Of a stretch of DNA of 64,000 nucleotides, positions 22,627-34,057 are shown piece by piece. Source of the stretch: Canna indica (Eukaryota > Streptophyta > Magnoliopsida > Zingiberales > Cannaceae); NCBI GenBank assembly GCA_034359265.1, contig CP136898.1:1552501-1616500 (forward strand), in the 5' to 3' direction. The first letter of the stretch is position 1. Every line of letters starts with the position of its first letter. The translations under genes and the position numbers were made by a program. The notes beneath the pieces were generated by a model, which worked only from the letters and a program-made list of their open reading frames with translations, was not told the origin of the DNA and made no database searches.

Positions 22627-23492
22627 GCACCATCCCCGGTCGACTTCAAGCAAGAACATTGTATATATGCTATATCCCAATTATATATGGTAAACTAAAC
22701 ATACGATAAATTTCATGCTTCCATTCTTAATCTTTTTTTAAATTAGATTCTTAATTAAGCTTTTAATGTTAACTACTAAAAACACAATCAAACAATTTTA
22801 GTGGATTTATTGATTTTTGATTAACTACAATAAATTTGAATTAGGTTTCAAGTAGCTACGTACCATTTTGGATAGAGCACTCGAGTGGATTTAATTTACA
22901 CAACAAGAGTCTGGAGTGATGTCGATTGGCAAAATATATATATATATAAAGCTTCAATTATATAACAAAAAAAAGAACAGGCTGGCATCTGCATAATTAA
23001 TTATTTAATTCCCATCTTGTTGTGGGTGAGAGAGACCAGCAACGTCTCTTCCAGTTTTCAATAATGCAACCTAATTATGTTGCAATTTGATTCAATTGGG
23101 AATTTATTTATTGCTAAATTAATTACACGTGCTCATCCTTATCTTATTACGTAGATTAATTGGCTACCTATTTTATCCTTAGACTATAGTTCTATTATCA
23201 GGTGGATTCCTAAATTCATATAATTATAATCCAGAAAAATTAAATGTGAATATAAGCATGATAATCATTAAATGTCGGTAGAATAAGACATGCTTGATAG
23301 AATATGCACTATACATTAGTTAGACTTGAATTTTGACAATGATATTGGAATAATAAATTTTAGCTTAAATATTTTAATTAGATTATTGGTTGATGTCTAT
23401 TTAGGCCAATTATCACATTGAACATGTAGTAACAATAACTATATATTTTTTAAAATGAAAAATTTAAATTTATTGTATTGAAGGTTCACAAT

Positions 23493-24012
23493 TAAAGATG
23501 ACAACGATTCGATTAATCACATTTATTATGGTTAATCAAAATCAAAATGGATTAAAAACTCGTTAATCGAGACCACAATCGAAATTATTTGATTTAAAAA
23601 ATTAGTATCCTAAATCGAAACCGACTTGATTTCGATTGTCCAATGGATAATCGAAACCGGTTAGCTAGTTTGGCTCAAATAGAATAAGTTATTCGTTTAC
23701 TAACTAGCTAGTTAACCAATTAGTAAATGGATAATTGGTTAGTAAATTAAAGTTTAAAATATTTAAAAATTATCAAAATAATTAATTATAACAGTTTCAG
23801 ATTCGATTATCCGTAGATAATAGTAACCAAAATCGAAATATCTAATCAATTTCAATTATCAATTATCCACGGACTAATAATCGAAATTGAATCTAACTTA
23901 AACGATTTTTTCATATTCTCTAATCGAAATCGAACAATAAATTCACTATATGAAATCAAATTTTATGATTCGATGAACCAGTGCGGTTAACTAGTTTCAG
24001 TTGTCATCCTTA
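23493..24012. mobile_element. Non-autonomous hAT-like element, TAGGGATGACAA family, copy 1
   Basis: Ends TAAAGATGACAACG and GTTGTCATCCTTA are inverted repeats, flanked by 8-bp duplicates ttcacaat and ttcataat (7 of 8 match). The interior is rich in AATCGAAATCG and GGTTAACC motifs. Relatives lie at 25339-25876, 35440-35763 (right half) and 58529-58873 (left part). Confidence 0.82.
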
Positions 24013-24803
24013 TTCATAATTAATTTAATGTAGGTTGAATTAAATTAATATTGTCTAATAGATCCGGATGCCTCGTAAATCAATATTGTGACTAGTATTA
24101 AAGTGTGTATGACAATTTTTGAATGCACGTGCCTCACATGTTTAGCAGTTTATGAATCAAACTTCGAGTCATCAATAAAAAGCCACTTTTTTAATTTTTT
24201 AGTTTCGCATTCGGTAAAATTTAAAATTTTAAAGTCACTTTTTTAATTTCATTAATACTAATTTTAATTTAAAAAGCCACTCACTATTTTATTAGTCATC
24301 GATAAATTATTTCTTCTTTCAACACCAATATCAAAATGGATCAAAATATGACATCAAGTAGATCCATATAATATTAATATTCTATATGGAATTTGTATTA
24401 TAATATATATATATATAGAATGATCTTAAAATCCATATACGCCGACGTTCACTGTGTACTTGCTCCATTGTTGACTCGCGACAACATCCATAAATTTACA
24501 AAAAAAAATATCCGTCCGACGAGTTGATACATTTCATGTACATATCGACGAGTCGGATGTGATTTAGCAAAATCTTAGATTCGTTTTGGGGTTATTTGTT
24601 CGTGTAAAAAAAGTAGATGATCTTTTATATGATGTACAATCCTTGAATTATTCCTAATTGTATGCCCATAAATTAGAATGAAGTTAGCGATTAAAATTAA
24701 AAAAATACTTACTACAATATGAATAATATGAATCCTGAATGAAATATGACTATCTCACATATAAAGACATTGACTGAAGATATTACCAATGATTGACAGA
24801 ATC

Positions 24804-25229
24804 ATGTCGGGCGATCGAAGTTGGATGTACCGACGTTTTGATCATGAAGCTTTAACGAATGAGTTTCGCTTAGTCGTAACTTACTTCCTAAATTTTGTCT
24901 ATTCGAATCCAAAATTCGTTAGCGCCGGTGATAAAATCTGATGTCCGTGCCGCATTTGCATGATTGCATGATTTCTGGATCGAGAAACTATCACTCTGCA
25001 TATGTATAACAAAGAATTTGCACCAAGATATTTTATATGGACTTGTCACGGGGAGTCACGTGAAGTCGGGACGTCGAGCAATCCTGTCATTCAAACACAT
25101 GATGGATCTTCCTCTACTGGTGTTTCTTTATCCAGTCCATCTAATCCGATCGATCAGACGATGAGGAAGATGAAGAACATGAAGAAGAAGAAGAATTCGA
25201 AGACTATTACTCAGATGATGAGAAATAAT
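24804..25229 (+). pseudogene. TNP2-like transposase remnant of element B
   Basis: ATG 24804 opens SGDRSWMYRRF..EALTNEFRL, the transposase-associated domain, with a stop at the CPCRIC motif (A has IRCPCRIC, B has I-stop-CPCRIC). About 3 kb of coding sequence is then missing and the acidic tail (EDEE..EEEEFEDYYSDDEK type) follows directly. It cannot encode an active transposase. Confidence 0.88.
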
Positions 25230-25338
25230 TGTCAAGTATATCTTCTATTAAATCTATATCTACTATATATATAATATAATTATATGCTTATTCGACAGAT
25301 ATGTTGGGCCGTGGTTATCGTCAAATGGGAGCTTCAAA

Positions 25339-25876
25339 TAGGGATGACAACGGTTCGGTTAACCGCACTTTTGGGGGTTAACCGAAACCGAAACCGATTT
25401 TCAAATTTGCTAATCGAAATCGAAACCAAAACTGGTCGGTTTCAAAAGCCTATATCAGAAATCGAAATTGGCTCGGTTTCGATTATCCGCGGATAACCGA
25501 AATCAAATTTTTTGGTTCGGATAGAACCAGTTATCCGTTTACTAATCGGTTAACCGGTAGTAAACGGATAACCGATTCAATGATTAATAACAAAATCAGT
25601 TTCAGATATCGATTAATCGTTAAAAACTGGTAGTAAATGGATAACCAGTTCAAAGATTAATAACAAAACCGATTTCGGATACCGGTTAATTGCAAACAAT
25701 TGTTAACCGAAACCGGTTAATTGTGGCCTAATAACCGAAACCGAATCGATTTTGAATGATTTTTTGTTTTTACAATCCGAAACTAAAACTGAATCGCAAA
25801 TCCACTATCCAAAACTGGATTTTGCGGTTCGGTTAATCGGTTAACAGCGGTTAATCGATTTGAATTGCCATCTCTA
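25339..25876. mobile_element. Non-autonomous hAT-like element, TAGGGATGACAA family, copy 2
   Basis: A 538-bp insertion flanked by a perfect 8-bp target duplication gcttcaaa (25331-25338 and 25877-25884). Termini are TAGGGATGACAACGG and (reverse) TAGAGATGGCAATTC. Removing it restores the gene-2 exon of CACTA B, which proves mobility. The interior is dominated by AACCGAAACCG and GGTTAACCG motifs. No protein is encoded. Confidence 0.92.
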
Positions 25877-26977
25877 GCTTCAAAGTCTCCGACCGGTCAG
25901 ACTCCAGCACTTCCTCCTGCTGCTGATCCTCCTACCAATGATTCTCCTGCTGCTGATCCTCATGCTATCGAGGCTAGTTCATCGAGACGCAGACGACCAC
26001 GCGGGCAGAACAGGTGGCAGCCTCCGCCAGCCACAGAGTCACGTAGACTCATTAGTGTGATTGAGGAGCGGTAATGTATAATGAATTATGAATTATTACA
26101 AATTCATTATATCATAATATAATATTGAACATTATTTTTGTTGTGCAGGTTCGAACAGGAGGTTGTGCCGAGGACCATATATTCTACGATCTGACGATAC
26201 ATGCATGGGGCATGGCCCACGTGGTCTCACATGCCCCATGAGCACGTCGACATGCTAAGGCGCGAGTTTGAGGCGCACATTATTTTTTTTTATACATGAT
26301 GATTAATATTGGTACTGATATTATTATTTTGCAGACTAGCTATACATGAGCTGAGGAACATATGTCCTTTATTTACAATGCATGGGAGGCTATTTCCTGG
26401 CAGAGGTACAACAACCAGCCGGTGGAAGTCCGGTCCCAGGCGATGGCCCGAGCTAGGACCACAAACATTGCGGAGACTCAGGGATACGACCTCGATTGGA
26501 TTACTCCGAATATATGGGACCAGCTCGTGGTGTTATGGTTGACGGATCGATGACAGGAGGTTTCTAGGACTGCGGCTAGAAATCGCATGTCCGGGAGGAG
26601 GAGCGTGTCACACTGACGACTCAATATCATTTGTAGTGCACGGTCGTCGTATGGTAAGTATTATATCTTAAATTCAATTATATATTTTATTTGTTACTCT
26701 ATGTAATAAATAATATATTTGTTTTGTAAATGTAGATGACGGTGATGGATGGCGGGACTGTCCAGCGACCCTCCTCGATGGAGGTGTTTGAGCGGACTCA
26801 CTGTCGAAGACATGGGGCGGGAGAGTACATCGACACACGCGCTGCAATCATTATAGTAAATATATTTATTTAAATTATTTATTATTTATTTATAATTTAA
26901 GTTTTAGAAAAACTATGAAACAAAAAATCAAATTCGAGTAGGATACCTACACTCATACGGTGATGCAGCGCGGGGGC

Positions 26978-28715
26978 TGTTGGCTTAAGGTTTTTTACAT
27001 TGGTCTTAATCTCGATTTTGATATTAACAAACGTGGAACTAATGCTTTAATTGCGAAATACTTTCAGGCTCCATATCAGTTAGCGCACAACGTCCTCGAT
27101 CGGAAATATCAAAGAAATCGAGAAATCGGAAGGACATTGGTCGACACGCTCGGATTCATCGGGAAGATAGAGTACAGATTTAGGGTGTCTAGTTTATATT
27201 GTAATATCCTCATGATGATACATAAGAATCCAAAAACTATCCCCAAATCTCAAAACATGAAAACCGCCCTGAATTCACTAAGCCTAGGGAGCTCCTTGAA
27301 GGGCTATATGACCTAGATAGTTTCTTGACATAAAAAATGACGGTAATTGTTCATTGGGCTAAAATTAGATAATGATGTATTTTTAAAAAAAAATTGGAAG
27401 CCTTTAGCCTACCCTTATTTGACCCGAAAATTTTGAAAAGTTTCGTTTTTCGAAAATTTGTACTGGACCTCAAAAATTAGATTTTGAATCTTAAGGATTT
27501 TGATTTTTTAGATATTTTTATTAAATCCAAATGGGGGTAATCCTTATATAATATTTATATTTTAAAGTTATTAATAAATATTATATAAGTAGACTTAGTA
27601 AAGATGGAACCAAAAAATGAACAAACATAACCAAACTGCCCAGCCCAGTCTTGGTTCGGTCGATCGGTTGGTTGGCCGAATGCTGCCAAAAACTGGTAGT
27701 AGGCAATTCGATCGATCGAAGTGTGCCAAAATTTGGCAGAGGGCGCATCTGTTGACCGATCGGTCGATCGAATTACGGATTGCAGGAATCACGTCTGGCG
27801 ATCGACCCGTCGGTCGATCGCACAGAGAGGTTGAGCCAGCGATCGCTCGATCGATCAGTTGGTCGACCGACATGCGACCGAACGGCGAAAACGACTAGTT
27901 TTCCGCCTGTTGAACCACCCGTTACTATACATTCCATTTCTTCTTAGCTCTATAAATACCCAAGCCCAGCCTTTCTTAAATAACTTTTGATCACTCCAAC
28001 ACTTCATTGAGCCATCCTCGATCAATTCCAAACTTTCATTGCGTAATTCTTAGAAAAACCCTTGCTTTGATATCTTATCCCTTTGATTTAGCTTTACCTT
28101 CATAGTTTCACCATCAAAGGCATCAAGAGGAAGCTAGGAATTTTATTGTGGAGCTAAGTACTTTATTGTTTGATTTATTATTCCATTTTGTGTTGTATTT
28201 TGTTATTTATTTTATTGTAATTGAGCGTACAAGAAGACCTCGTGTTAGGTCTTGTGTGTAAATAGTATCCTTGGTGTAGAAGGTGTAATGCCACTTGTGT
28301 AAACGTAGTTTACTAGGATTAGTTGAGTTATCCCTTAGGGTTGAGGTGGAAGAGTGCTCTTGGTAAGAAGACGGAGACTTCCGGGTGTGGAAGTGCCTTA
28401 GATTGAGAGTGAGACTCTTCGAGTCAAAATTCTCTTTGTAAGGGAAACGATTTAAATCTAGTAAACTAAGTTTGGAAATCCTAAGCAGGGTGCTTAGGTA
28501 GTGGAGTAGGCATTTGAGCCGAACCACTATAAATTCTTGTGTTTGCCTTGGTATTTTGTTTGTCTTTATTGCTTTATCATTTATCGCTTTCGCATTTAGT
28601 CACTTAACTTGTAATTTGCCTAAGTAACCAAAGAAACGATTAAAATCAAATTTAGGCAACAAGAATTAGTAAACATACTATTCACCCTCCTTTAGTGTGG
28701 CCATGTCAACCAGCA
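26978..28715 (+). mobile_element. Solo LTR 2 (GATCGACC-palindrome family)
   Basis: 1738 bp from TGTTGGCTTAAGG to TCAACCAGCA, flanked by ggggc and gggac (4 of 5 match), inside gene 2 of CACTA B. A canonical TATA box CTATAAATACC lies near 27950. A palindrome cluster (TCGGTCGATCG, GATCGACC) spans about 27655-27890. 28210-28560 carries the conserved block shared with LTR copies 1 and 3. No gag-pol sequence adjoins it. Confidence 0.88.
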
Positions 28716-29448
28716 GGGACACCCCCGAGGACTTTAACCCAGGAGCGTGGGTCGAGGCTGCAGGTGGCTGGGACCACGGCCGCGTACGTATATGACTTTG
28801 TTGACAGTAGTCATGCACGAGCCAATTGGGGCACCGACCCTTCGATCGCTGGTGAGTGGCCGTCCACCTTCAAGACTAATTATGATCAGAGCAACAGGAT
28901 AAAGACACTGGAGGAGACGATCGTGCGTCGGAGTGAGATGATGGAGCGTCAAAGTCAGATGATGGCGGAGATGCCTACTATGCTACACAACATCTCAGCT
29001 CATACCGGAGTAGGCATCCCTTCGACATCTTTAGATCCATTGTCCTCAAGCCCGTCCACGCTAGTGTACACCCAAGCACTTTAGACCCCGCCATATTATG
29101 ATCTAGATCTTTCTCCACCGTCGTCGTGAGATTTATTATTTTGTTTGGATATTGACTTTGTTATTTGGGTGCTACTTGATTGACTTATTTTGTTTGGATA
29201 TTGATACGATAGTTTTTATATGATTGTGGATAATTATAAACATAAGTATAATTGATTTGATGTATATCTTGGTGTATATGTGATGTGTATGTTATATATG
29301 GGTGTATTAATTTATTAATGGGTGTGTGAGTTATGTATCAAGTTAAATGTATCAATGTATTAATAGAGATTAGAAAATTTAAAACTTTTCAATTACAAGT
29401 TAACATCATCAGCAACGATTTTCCCACGGCTATCTGTGGGAAAGCCAT

Positions 29449-30256
29449 TCTCCTCTTATCTTTTTTTTTCTTTCCTCATTCTTTCTTCTTTCTTTGTCAA
29501 ATATTTTTTACTCCATCTAATTTTTCTTCTTCTCTTTTCAGGTTATCAAAATTGTTTGGGTTATCAAATTTACCTACAGGTTTGTTTTTTTTATATTACT
29601 ATTATTCATTTATTATTATTTTTTAATTAAAATTATTTTTTCGATATTAGAACGGGTTAGCGCTGTGCCTGTTCGATGTCCGCCGCATGGCGGAAATCGA
29701 ACGATCGCGGCTCTGCTCTGTTCGATTTACCTACATCGTTAAAGCCGCCCGTTTGATCGAATACCGCGTGCCAACACGCGGTATCCTCGAATATCACCTG
29801 TTGTAGGCGATATTCTCGATTACTGCGTATAGCGTCGTGCGGTATTGGAGAATACTGCGCACGGCTGCTGTGCGGGGTATTCTCCAATACCGCATCATCA
29901 AAGTTTTTTTCTTCTGCTTGTCGGTGCCAGTCAGAGGCGCCGATACACAATATTTTATTTCTAAAAAAAACTTTTCGACGTCTTCAGTAGGCGTCGATAT
30001 GTTGATATCGACGTCTAATGACGCCGGTCAGCTGGCGTCTATATGATCATATCGACGCCTGTTGACGTCGGTCAACCGACGTCGATATGTCAAATATTTT
30101 GACGTTTGCTCAGACGTCAAAATATTTGTTTCAGCTCCTGTCATCTTGCACTCGTTTTCGACGTCTTTGTTTACGTCAATATATTCATTTTGACTGTCAT
30201 TGGCGTCGAAATGTTAATATATTTTGACGTCGAAAAATAAGTAGTTTGTTGTAGTG
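29449..30256 (+). mobile_element. CACTA element E, 3' subterminal region and terminus
   Basis: It ends GTAGTTTGTTGTAGTG at 30256, a CACTA-type terminus, immediately followed by repeat P. From 29671 onward it is a chain of distinct hairpins. The first part (29449-29640) is pyrimidine-rich and AT-rich. No coding part of E is present, and its left end is fused to truncated element B. Confidence 0.65.
29671..30128. repeat. Chain of hairpins in element E
   Basis: Successive inverted repeats with short loops: 29671-29702 (14-bp arms, 1 mismatch), 29761-29784 (10-bp perfect, ATACCGCGTG), 29839-29893 (24-bp arms, 2 mismatches), 29992-30013 (9-bp perfect, CGTCGATAT), 30034-30059 (13-bp arms, 1 mismatch), 30064-30083 (9-bp perfect, GACGTCGGT) and 30091-30128 (15-bp perfect). 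Stems differ in sequence from each other in the first half and share GACGTC in the second half. Confidence 0.88.
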
Positions 30257-30526
30257 GACATTCTTTACATGTAAGTTGATAAAATTTGAGTACTATATAT
30301 AAATATAATTGGACAACGTAGGATGTTTGTTTCATATGACGAAAGGAATATCATTGATTAATTTAAATTATTTTTAATATTTCATTGTTTATTATCATGT
30401 TAACCAAATGAATCAAAAATATATACATACGTAAAGAAAATGCTAATTAAATGTGAATATGAGCATGATAATCATTAAATGTCTGCAGAATAAGGCATGC
30501 TTGATGGAACATGCACTATGCATTCG
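30257..30526 (+). repeat. Dispersed repeat P, copy 4 (fragment)
   Basis: Matches 58035-58350 (GACATTCTTT...GTAAGTTGATAAAATT to ATGCTTGATGGAACATGCAC). It is bounded on the left by the CACTA E terminus and on the right by a LINE poly(A) tail. Confidence 0.8.
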
Positions 30527-31279
30527 TTTTTTTTTACCAAAGAAAAAGGAAACTATATTAACCCGGGTTAAAAGAATGATTGACATCCTCACCCAAAATT
30601 ACATCAAGCTCAGGAGAACGAATGGAGGTCCAAATAGTGGATTCCCTTCGTTTCCTAGCTAAATTTGCTGCCCAATGAGTAGTTTTATTGGTCGTACGGC
30701 TTACAAAAATAAATTTTACATGATTAAATTTAGTAGCTAAATTACATGAACTCTTAAATAAAGTTCGATGCCTCCTAGGTGGATCAGACTTGTTATTGAT
30801 CAACTCCATTAGATGCTTACAATCTGTCTCAACAATGAAATGATCCATGTTCATGTTCAAAGCCACAGAAAGAGCAACAGACATAGCAGTAGCTTCCAAC
30901 TGGAAAGCAGAACTTGATAAAAAATAATTAGAGGAAGCATAAATGCACTCGCCTTGAGAATCCCTTACGATAATGCCAGCACCACCATCCGGGTTACTAA
31001 AAGCCCCATCACAATTGAATTTTGACCAACCCAACGGAGGACTACACAACCATAAGCTAGCATTAAGAATGTTAGATATAGAGCCCTCAGGTACATGCAG
31101 TTTATTAAAAGTCAAAGAATTATTTAAAATTCTCATAACTATCGAGGAGATGGTAGGCCTTTCTTCACTATGCAAAATATTATTTCTTATAAATCAAATG
31201 GTCCATAAGGCATTAGCAACAATGACTTTTAAATCTGGATTCAAATTAAGAAGATCCAGAACCAGGAATAAACCAGCTA
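30527..31279 (-). mobile_element. LINE (non-LTR retrotransposon) 3' end
   Basis: On the minus strand the coding sequence is followed by a short 3' UTR and a 9-nt A run (T run at 30527-30535) that abuts repeat P. The upstream part is cut at 31279 by a CACTA terminus. Confidence 0.75.
30558..31279 (-). pseudogene. LINE ORF2 C-terminal RNase H domain (RVT_3 type)
   Basis: The minus-strand frame reads LLNLNPDLKVIVANALWTI, a stop, then FIRNNILHSEERPT and 200 open residues ending HSFNPG (the WxiWxxRN lead-in followed by RNase H). The RNase H features are KFNCDGAF (first Asp), GGAGIIVRDSQGE, FQLEATAMSVAL (Glu), FIVETDCKHL (Asp) and the NKTTHWAANLA tail. This domain degrades the RNA strand during reverse transcription in plant LINEs. 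The reverse transcriptase and endonuclease are absent, so the fragment is a 5'-truncated copy with one stop. Confidence 0.82.
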
Positions 31280-31450
31280 CACTACTAAACAAATATCATT
31301 TACTAACGGGTTATTTTCGTTGCTATAGCCCAAAAAATCGTTAGTACATCATATACCAAGGGCATATGCACCCGTTGGAAGAAGTCGCGATTGTATAGAC
31401 TTGTACCAACGAATATTGGGGTCGTTGGTAAAGAGCAAAACAAAAGAGAA
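31280..31450 (+). mobile_element. Truncated terminus of a CACTA F-family element
   Basis: CACTACTAAACAAATATC at 31280 and the following ACTAACGGGTTATTTTCGTT, CCGTTGGAAGAAGTCGCGAT and ACCAACGAATATT motifs match 44059-44220, the left terminus of element F, with moderate divergence. The other end is missing. Confidence 0.75.
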
Positions 31451-31909
31451 CGCAAAAGCTAAGAAAATGTCAGCCATGTTCATTACAATTTTTCTCCTCT
31501 TCGAGGAGAATTCCAAACCTATCTAAAATAGTAAAGAAAAATCAAATCAACCTTATATGACAATAAACTAACAACCAAATATCTTGGTTTAATATTTTAG
31601 ACACAAATAGATTGTCCAAATTCGCATGGAAACATGGAAGCAAAATTTTAGCTTCTAACATGATAAATTCTGGATCTGTCACATGCATCTCCGCTAAGGC
31701 GTGGGCACGTCCAAGGCAATGCGACCAAGTCCAACTATCTTTTCAATTTTCAGCTTTTAAAAAATGTGCAAAGTGATTTTTTTTATTTCTTTCCATCATT
31801 TGTTGCCTAAAAGTTAAACAAAACAATAATCACATTTTAGGAAGCATTTTAATTCAAATTTAGCATGAAAATAAGCAATAAAAGATGTAAAATAAATATG
31901 TCATCACAC
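31451..31909. other. Unassigned sequence
   Basis: A minus-strand open stretch near 31590-31730 reads WSHCLGRAHALAEMHV and LEAKILLPCFHANLDNLF, which I do not recognise. It could be older LINE or gene debris. The rest is AT-rich. Confidence 0.4.
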
Positions 31910-32935
31910 ATGCACACTGAATAAGATCGTTGGATGTATCAAAATCTATTGACAGTGGCTTCTGCTCTTCGAGCCACAAACACACGCACAATGAATAAGA
32001 TGTGTCAAAATCTATTGACAGTGGTGAACAATGTTGGTATGCTCTTGCCTAAATCTAACTTGTTAAGATTGAGAGGAAAAGGCAGCGTGCTTCTTACCTC
32101 AGCAATAGATCGTTCCTAGAAACAGCAACAAAGGAAAAGTAGTCAAGCTGAACATATAAAGTTAATTCTCATAGCTTGCTTTAAATTAGTTCTTAATTAA
32201 AAGTAATATTTTGAGTATAATGTTAAAGCTGACATTTGCATAATTCTCATAGAATCTTTTAATGCTATGTTGGAACCAACATCCATTTCTTAGTATGTTT
32301 TCTGATATTTGCAAGCATGGTACTATATCTAATGAGAACTTTTAGGAATATTATATTTGTTAACTTGATATGTCAATGCATGTCTGTGCACACTTTTTGC
32401 TGATATACTTGAGAGTTTTCTTTTACACAGTTGACCAATATACTTGGGAGTATATAATATAACATTTTGCTTGCAATATTATCGTATTAATATTATGGTA
32501 TATATTTTCATAAATGAATTTAAATGATTGTATTTCTTAATTATTTGTAGTTGGTGTCAGCTTGAATAAAATTTTATTTTTATTTTTTTTAAATAGCTAA
32601 AGAAAATTGAATATACTTCACTATATACTTATATACTTATCAGTATACTAATAAGTTCCATATTTTATCAGTATACTTTATCAGTATATACTATAAAATA
32701 TATACTTAATTATAAGTATATACTTTATCAGTATAGTATAATGATAAGTATATACCGAAAATAGAAATGGCCACCTTAGTGATAGTTCAATTTTACATGA
32801 AACAAAGCTCTAAAAACATGATACTTCCATTGTTTAATGAGTTTTGTTGTTTCAAATTATTCAGTTGAATTTCTACTACTGATATGCATCTATACATTTA
32901 GCTATTAATTATTATTGTATTCACGTCTGCTACTT
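31910..32935 (+). repeat. Duplicated flank of the acyl-CoA synthetase fragment, copy 1
   Basis: About 1 kb matching 55780-56905. It contains a tandem unit (ATCTATTGACAGTGG, TCTTCGAGCCACAAAC) present twice here and three times in the other copy, a shared block GGTATGCTCTTGCCTAAATC, and a variable ATCAGTATATACTT repeat at about 32620-32760. No exon is recognised in it. It probably represents intronic or upstream DNA of the gene fragment that follows. Confidence 0.85.
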
Positions 32936-33188
32936 ATATGCATTCAACATTATATAGAAAATTTCACTGGTCAAAAAGTCACTTCTTCTATTGTTTTGCT
33001 ATTGATGAATGCTTACTTACAAATACTTGATTTTTTTTAATTTGCTGTGTGTATGTAGTACGTACTGACAATATGACTATGAAGCTGTTGATAAAATCAT
33101 GTTTATTAGTCTCTTTATTACTTCCCATGCATAGATTTGAAAATCTAGAAATGCAATGGACCTATGTGTTTCATTTCTTCTTTTACAG

Positions 33189-33801
33189 ACGCAAGTTTCA
33201 ACTTTGATTTGCGATTCAAAGCAATTGAAAAGACTGCCTGCACTAAGCACAAAATTGGATAATGTGAAGTATGTTGTGTATTTTGAAGATGAAATGGTGG
33301 ATTCAATTGCAAATCTTGTAAATCACTTGAAGGTGTTATCTTTTAATGAAGTCGAGAGGCTTGGCCTGCTAGGGAACGACTTTAGAGGCTAAAAGTTGGC
33401 ATTTGCTAGTTTTTTATTTTTTAATTGAAATAACTACTTCATGCGTTCATTTTAGGTGATAAACTTTTAAATAATCACCAAGCTTGTGAGTTTATCTTAT
33501 GCACTGCTTTCTTCTTTATTTGCAGGGTGTCATGATTACACATGGTAATGTTGTTGCCATAGCAGCAGGAGTTATGCTATGCAAAGGTTGTGGAGTTATG
33601 CTTTGGTTTTCTTGCACAGGTAGTAATGCTATGCAAAGGTTGTGGAATAGGTTATGGTTCAACGCTGACAATAACTGATGCATCAAACAAAATTATGAAA
33701 GGAACCAAAGGAGATGCTTCATTGCTTCCCTCTTGAAGCCTACTCTCATGATTGCAATTCCTGAAAATTTGGATCGTGTTCGAGATGGAGTGCATAAGAA
33801 G
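33189..33801 (+). pseudogene. Long-chain acyl-CoA synthetase (LACS8/9-like) gene fragment
   Basis: Exon-like pieces follow splice acceptors: 33189-33392 (TQVSTLICDSKQLKRLPALSTKLDNVKYVVYF), 33526-33585 ([17 protein letters not shown]), and about 33630-33801 ([25 protein letters not shown], a stop, then [23 protein letters not shown]). Order and content match the middle of plant LACS enzymes, which activate fatty acids with ATP and CoA. The expected YTSGSTGLPKG phosphate-binding loop between the first two pieces is missing. There is a stop after SLLPS with a frame change, and a short duplication (ATGCTATGCAAAGGTTGTGG). No N- or C-terminal exons are seen in the window. Confidence 0.85.
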
Positions 33802-34057
33802 GTTAGAAATACTATCCTAAGTAAATCAATGATGCTTTTTTCTTTATATAGTAGATACCCTACGAATCTGGATTATACAAGTACCATTTCTATGTTCTTT
33901 TTGATATATTTTACAATTTGTGTCTTATATAGTACACATATTAGAGTAGTTTATTTTTTGGTTCATGACTTATATAGGAATGGTGGGCCAAAACAACTAC
34001 TTTTTTTGCTTTTTGTACATCCAGTACGCGGACATTGTGGACAGAACTACTAAGTTA

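Larger units (their letters stand above)
21166..24438 (+). repeat. Dispersed repeat P, copy 3 (longest), with two hAT insertions
   Basis: It matches 57785-58130 (GTTGGTGTCA...ATTATT run, TTATCTTCTCAGATGAA) and then, after a tandem step back, 56940-57620 and 58290-58520. The stretch 23690-24420 also matches 35440-36140. An ATT microsatellite lies at 21196-21233. No gene is recognisable. The copy is interrupted by hAT elements at 21580-22626 and 23493-24012 and is cut on the right by CACTA B. Confidence 0.7.
25301..29129 (+). pseudogene. CACTA gene 2 of element B, interrupted twice
   Basis: ATG 25301 corresponds to ATG 16008 of A. The first exon is split by a hAT element (25339-25876). Later exons are recognisable (RRRRPRGQNRWQPPPATESRR; RARTTNIAETQGYD; VEVFERTH-like) with stops and frame changes. 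The last exon is split at the QRGG motif by a solo LTR (26978-28715) and resumes as TPEDFNPGAWVEAAGGWDHG, ending near TGA 29127-29129. The C-terminal coiled-coil segment (RIKTLEETIVRRSEMMERQ) is still readable. Confidence 0.85.
24439..29448 (+). mobile_element. CACTA element B, deleted relative of A
   Basis: From about 24500 the sequence follows the 12010-12110 leader of A, then the first 100 codons of its transposase. It then jumps from a point like A 12790 to one like A 15840 (junction about 25150-25170) and continues through gene 2 and the start of the 3' subterminal hairpin (29408-29446). Both outer ends are truncated. It carries a hAT element and a solo LTR. Confidence 0.85.
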
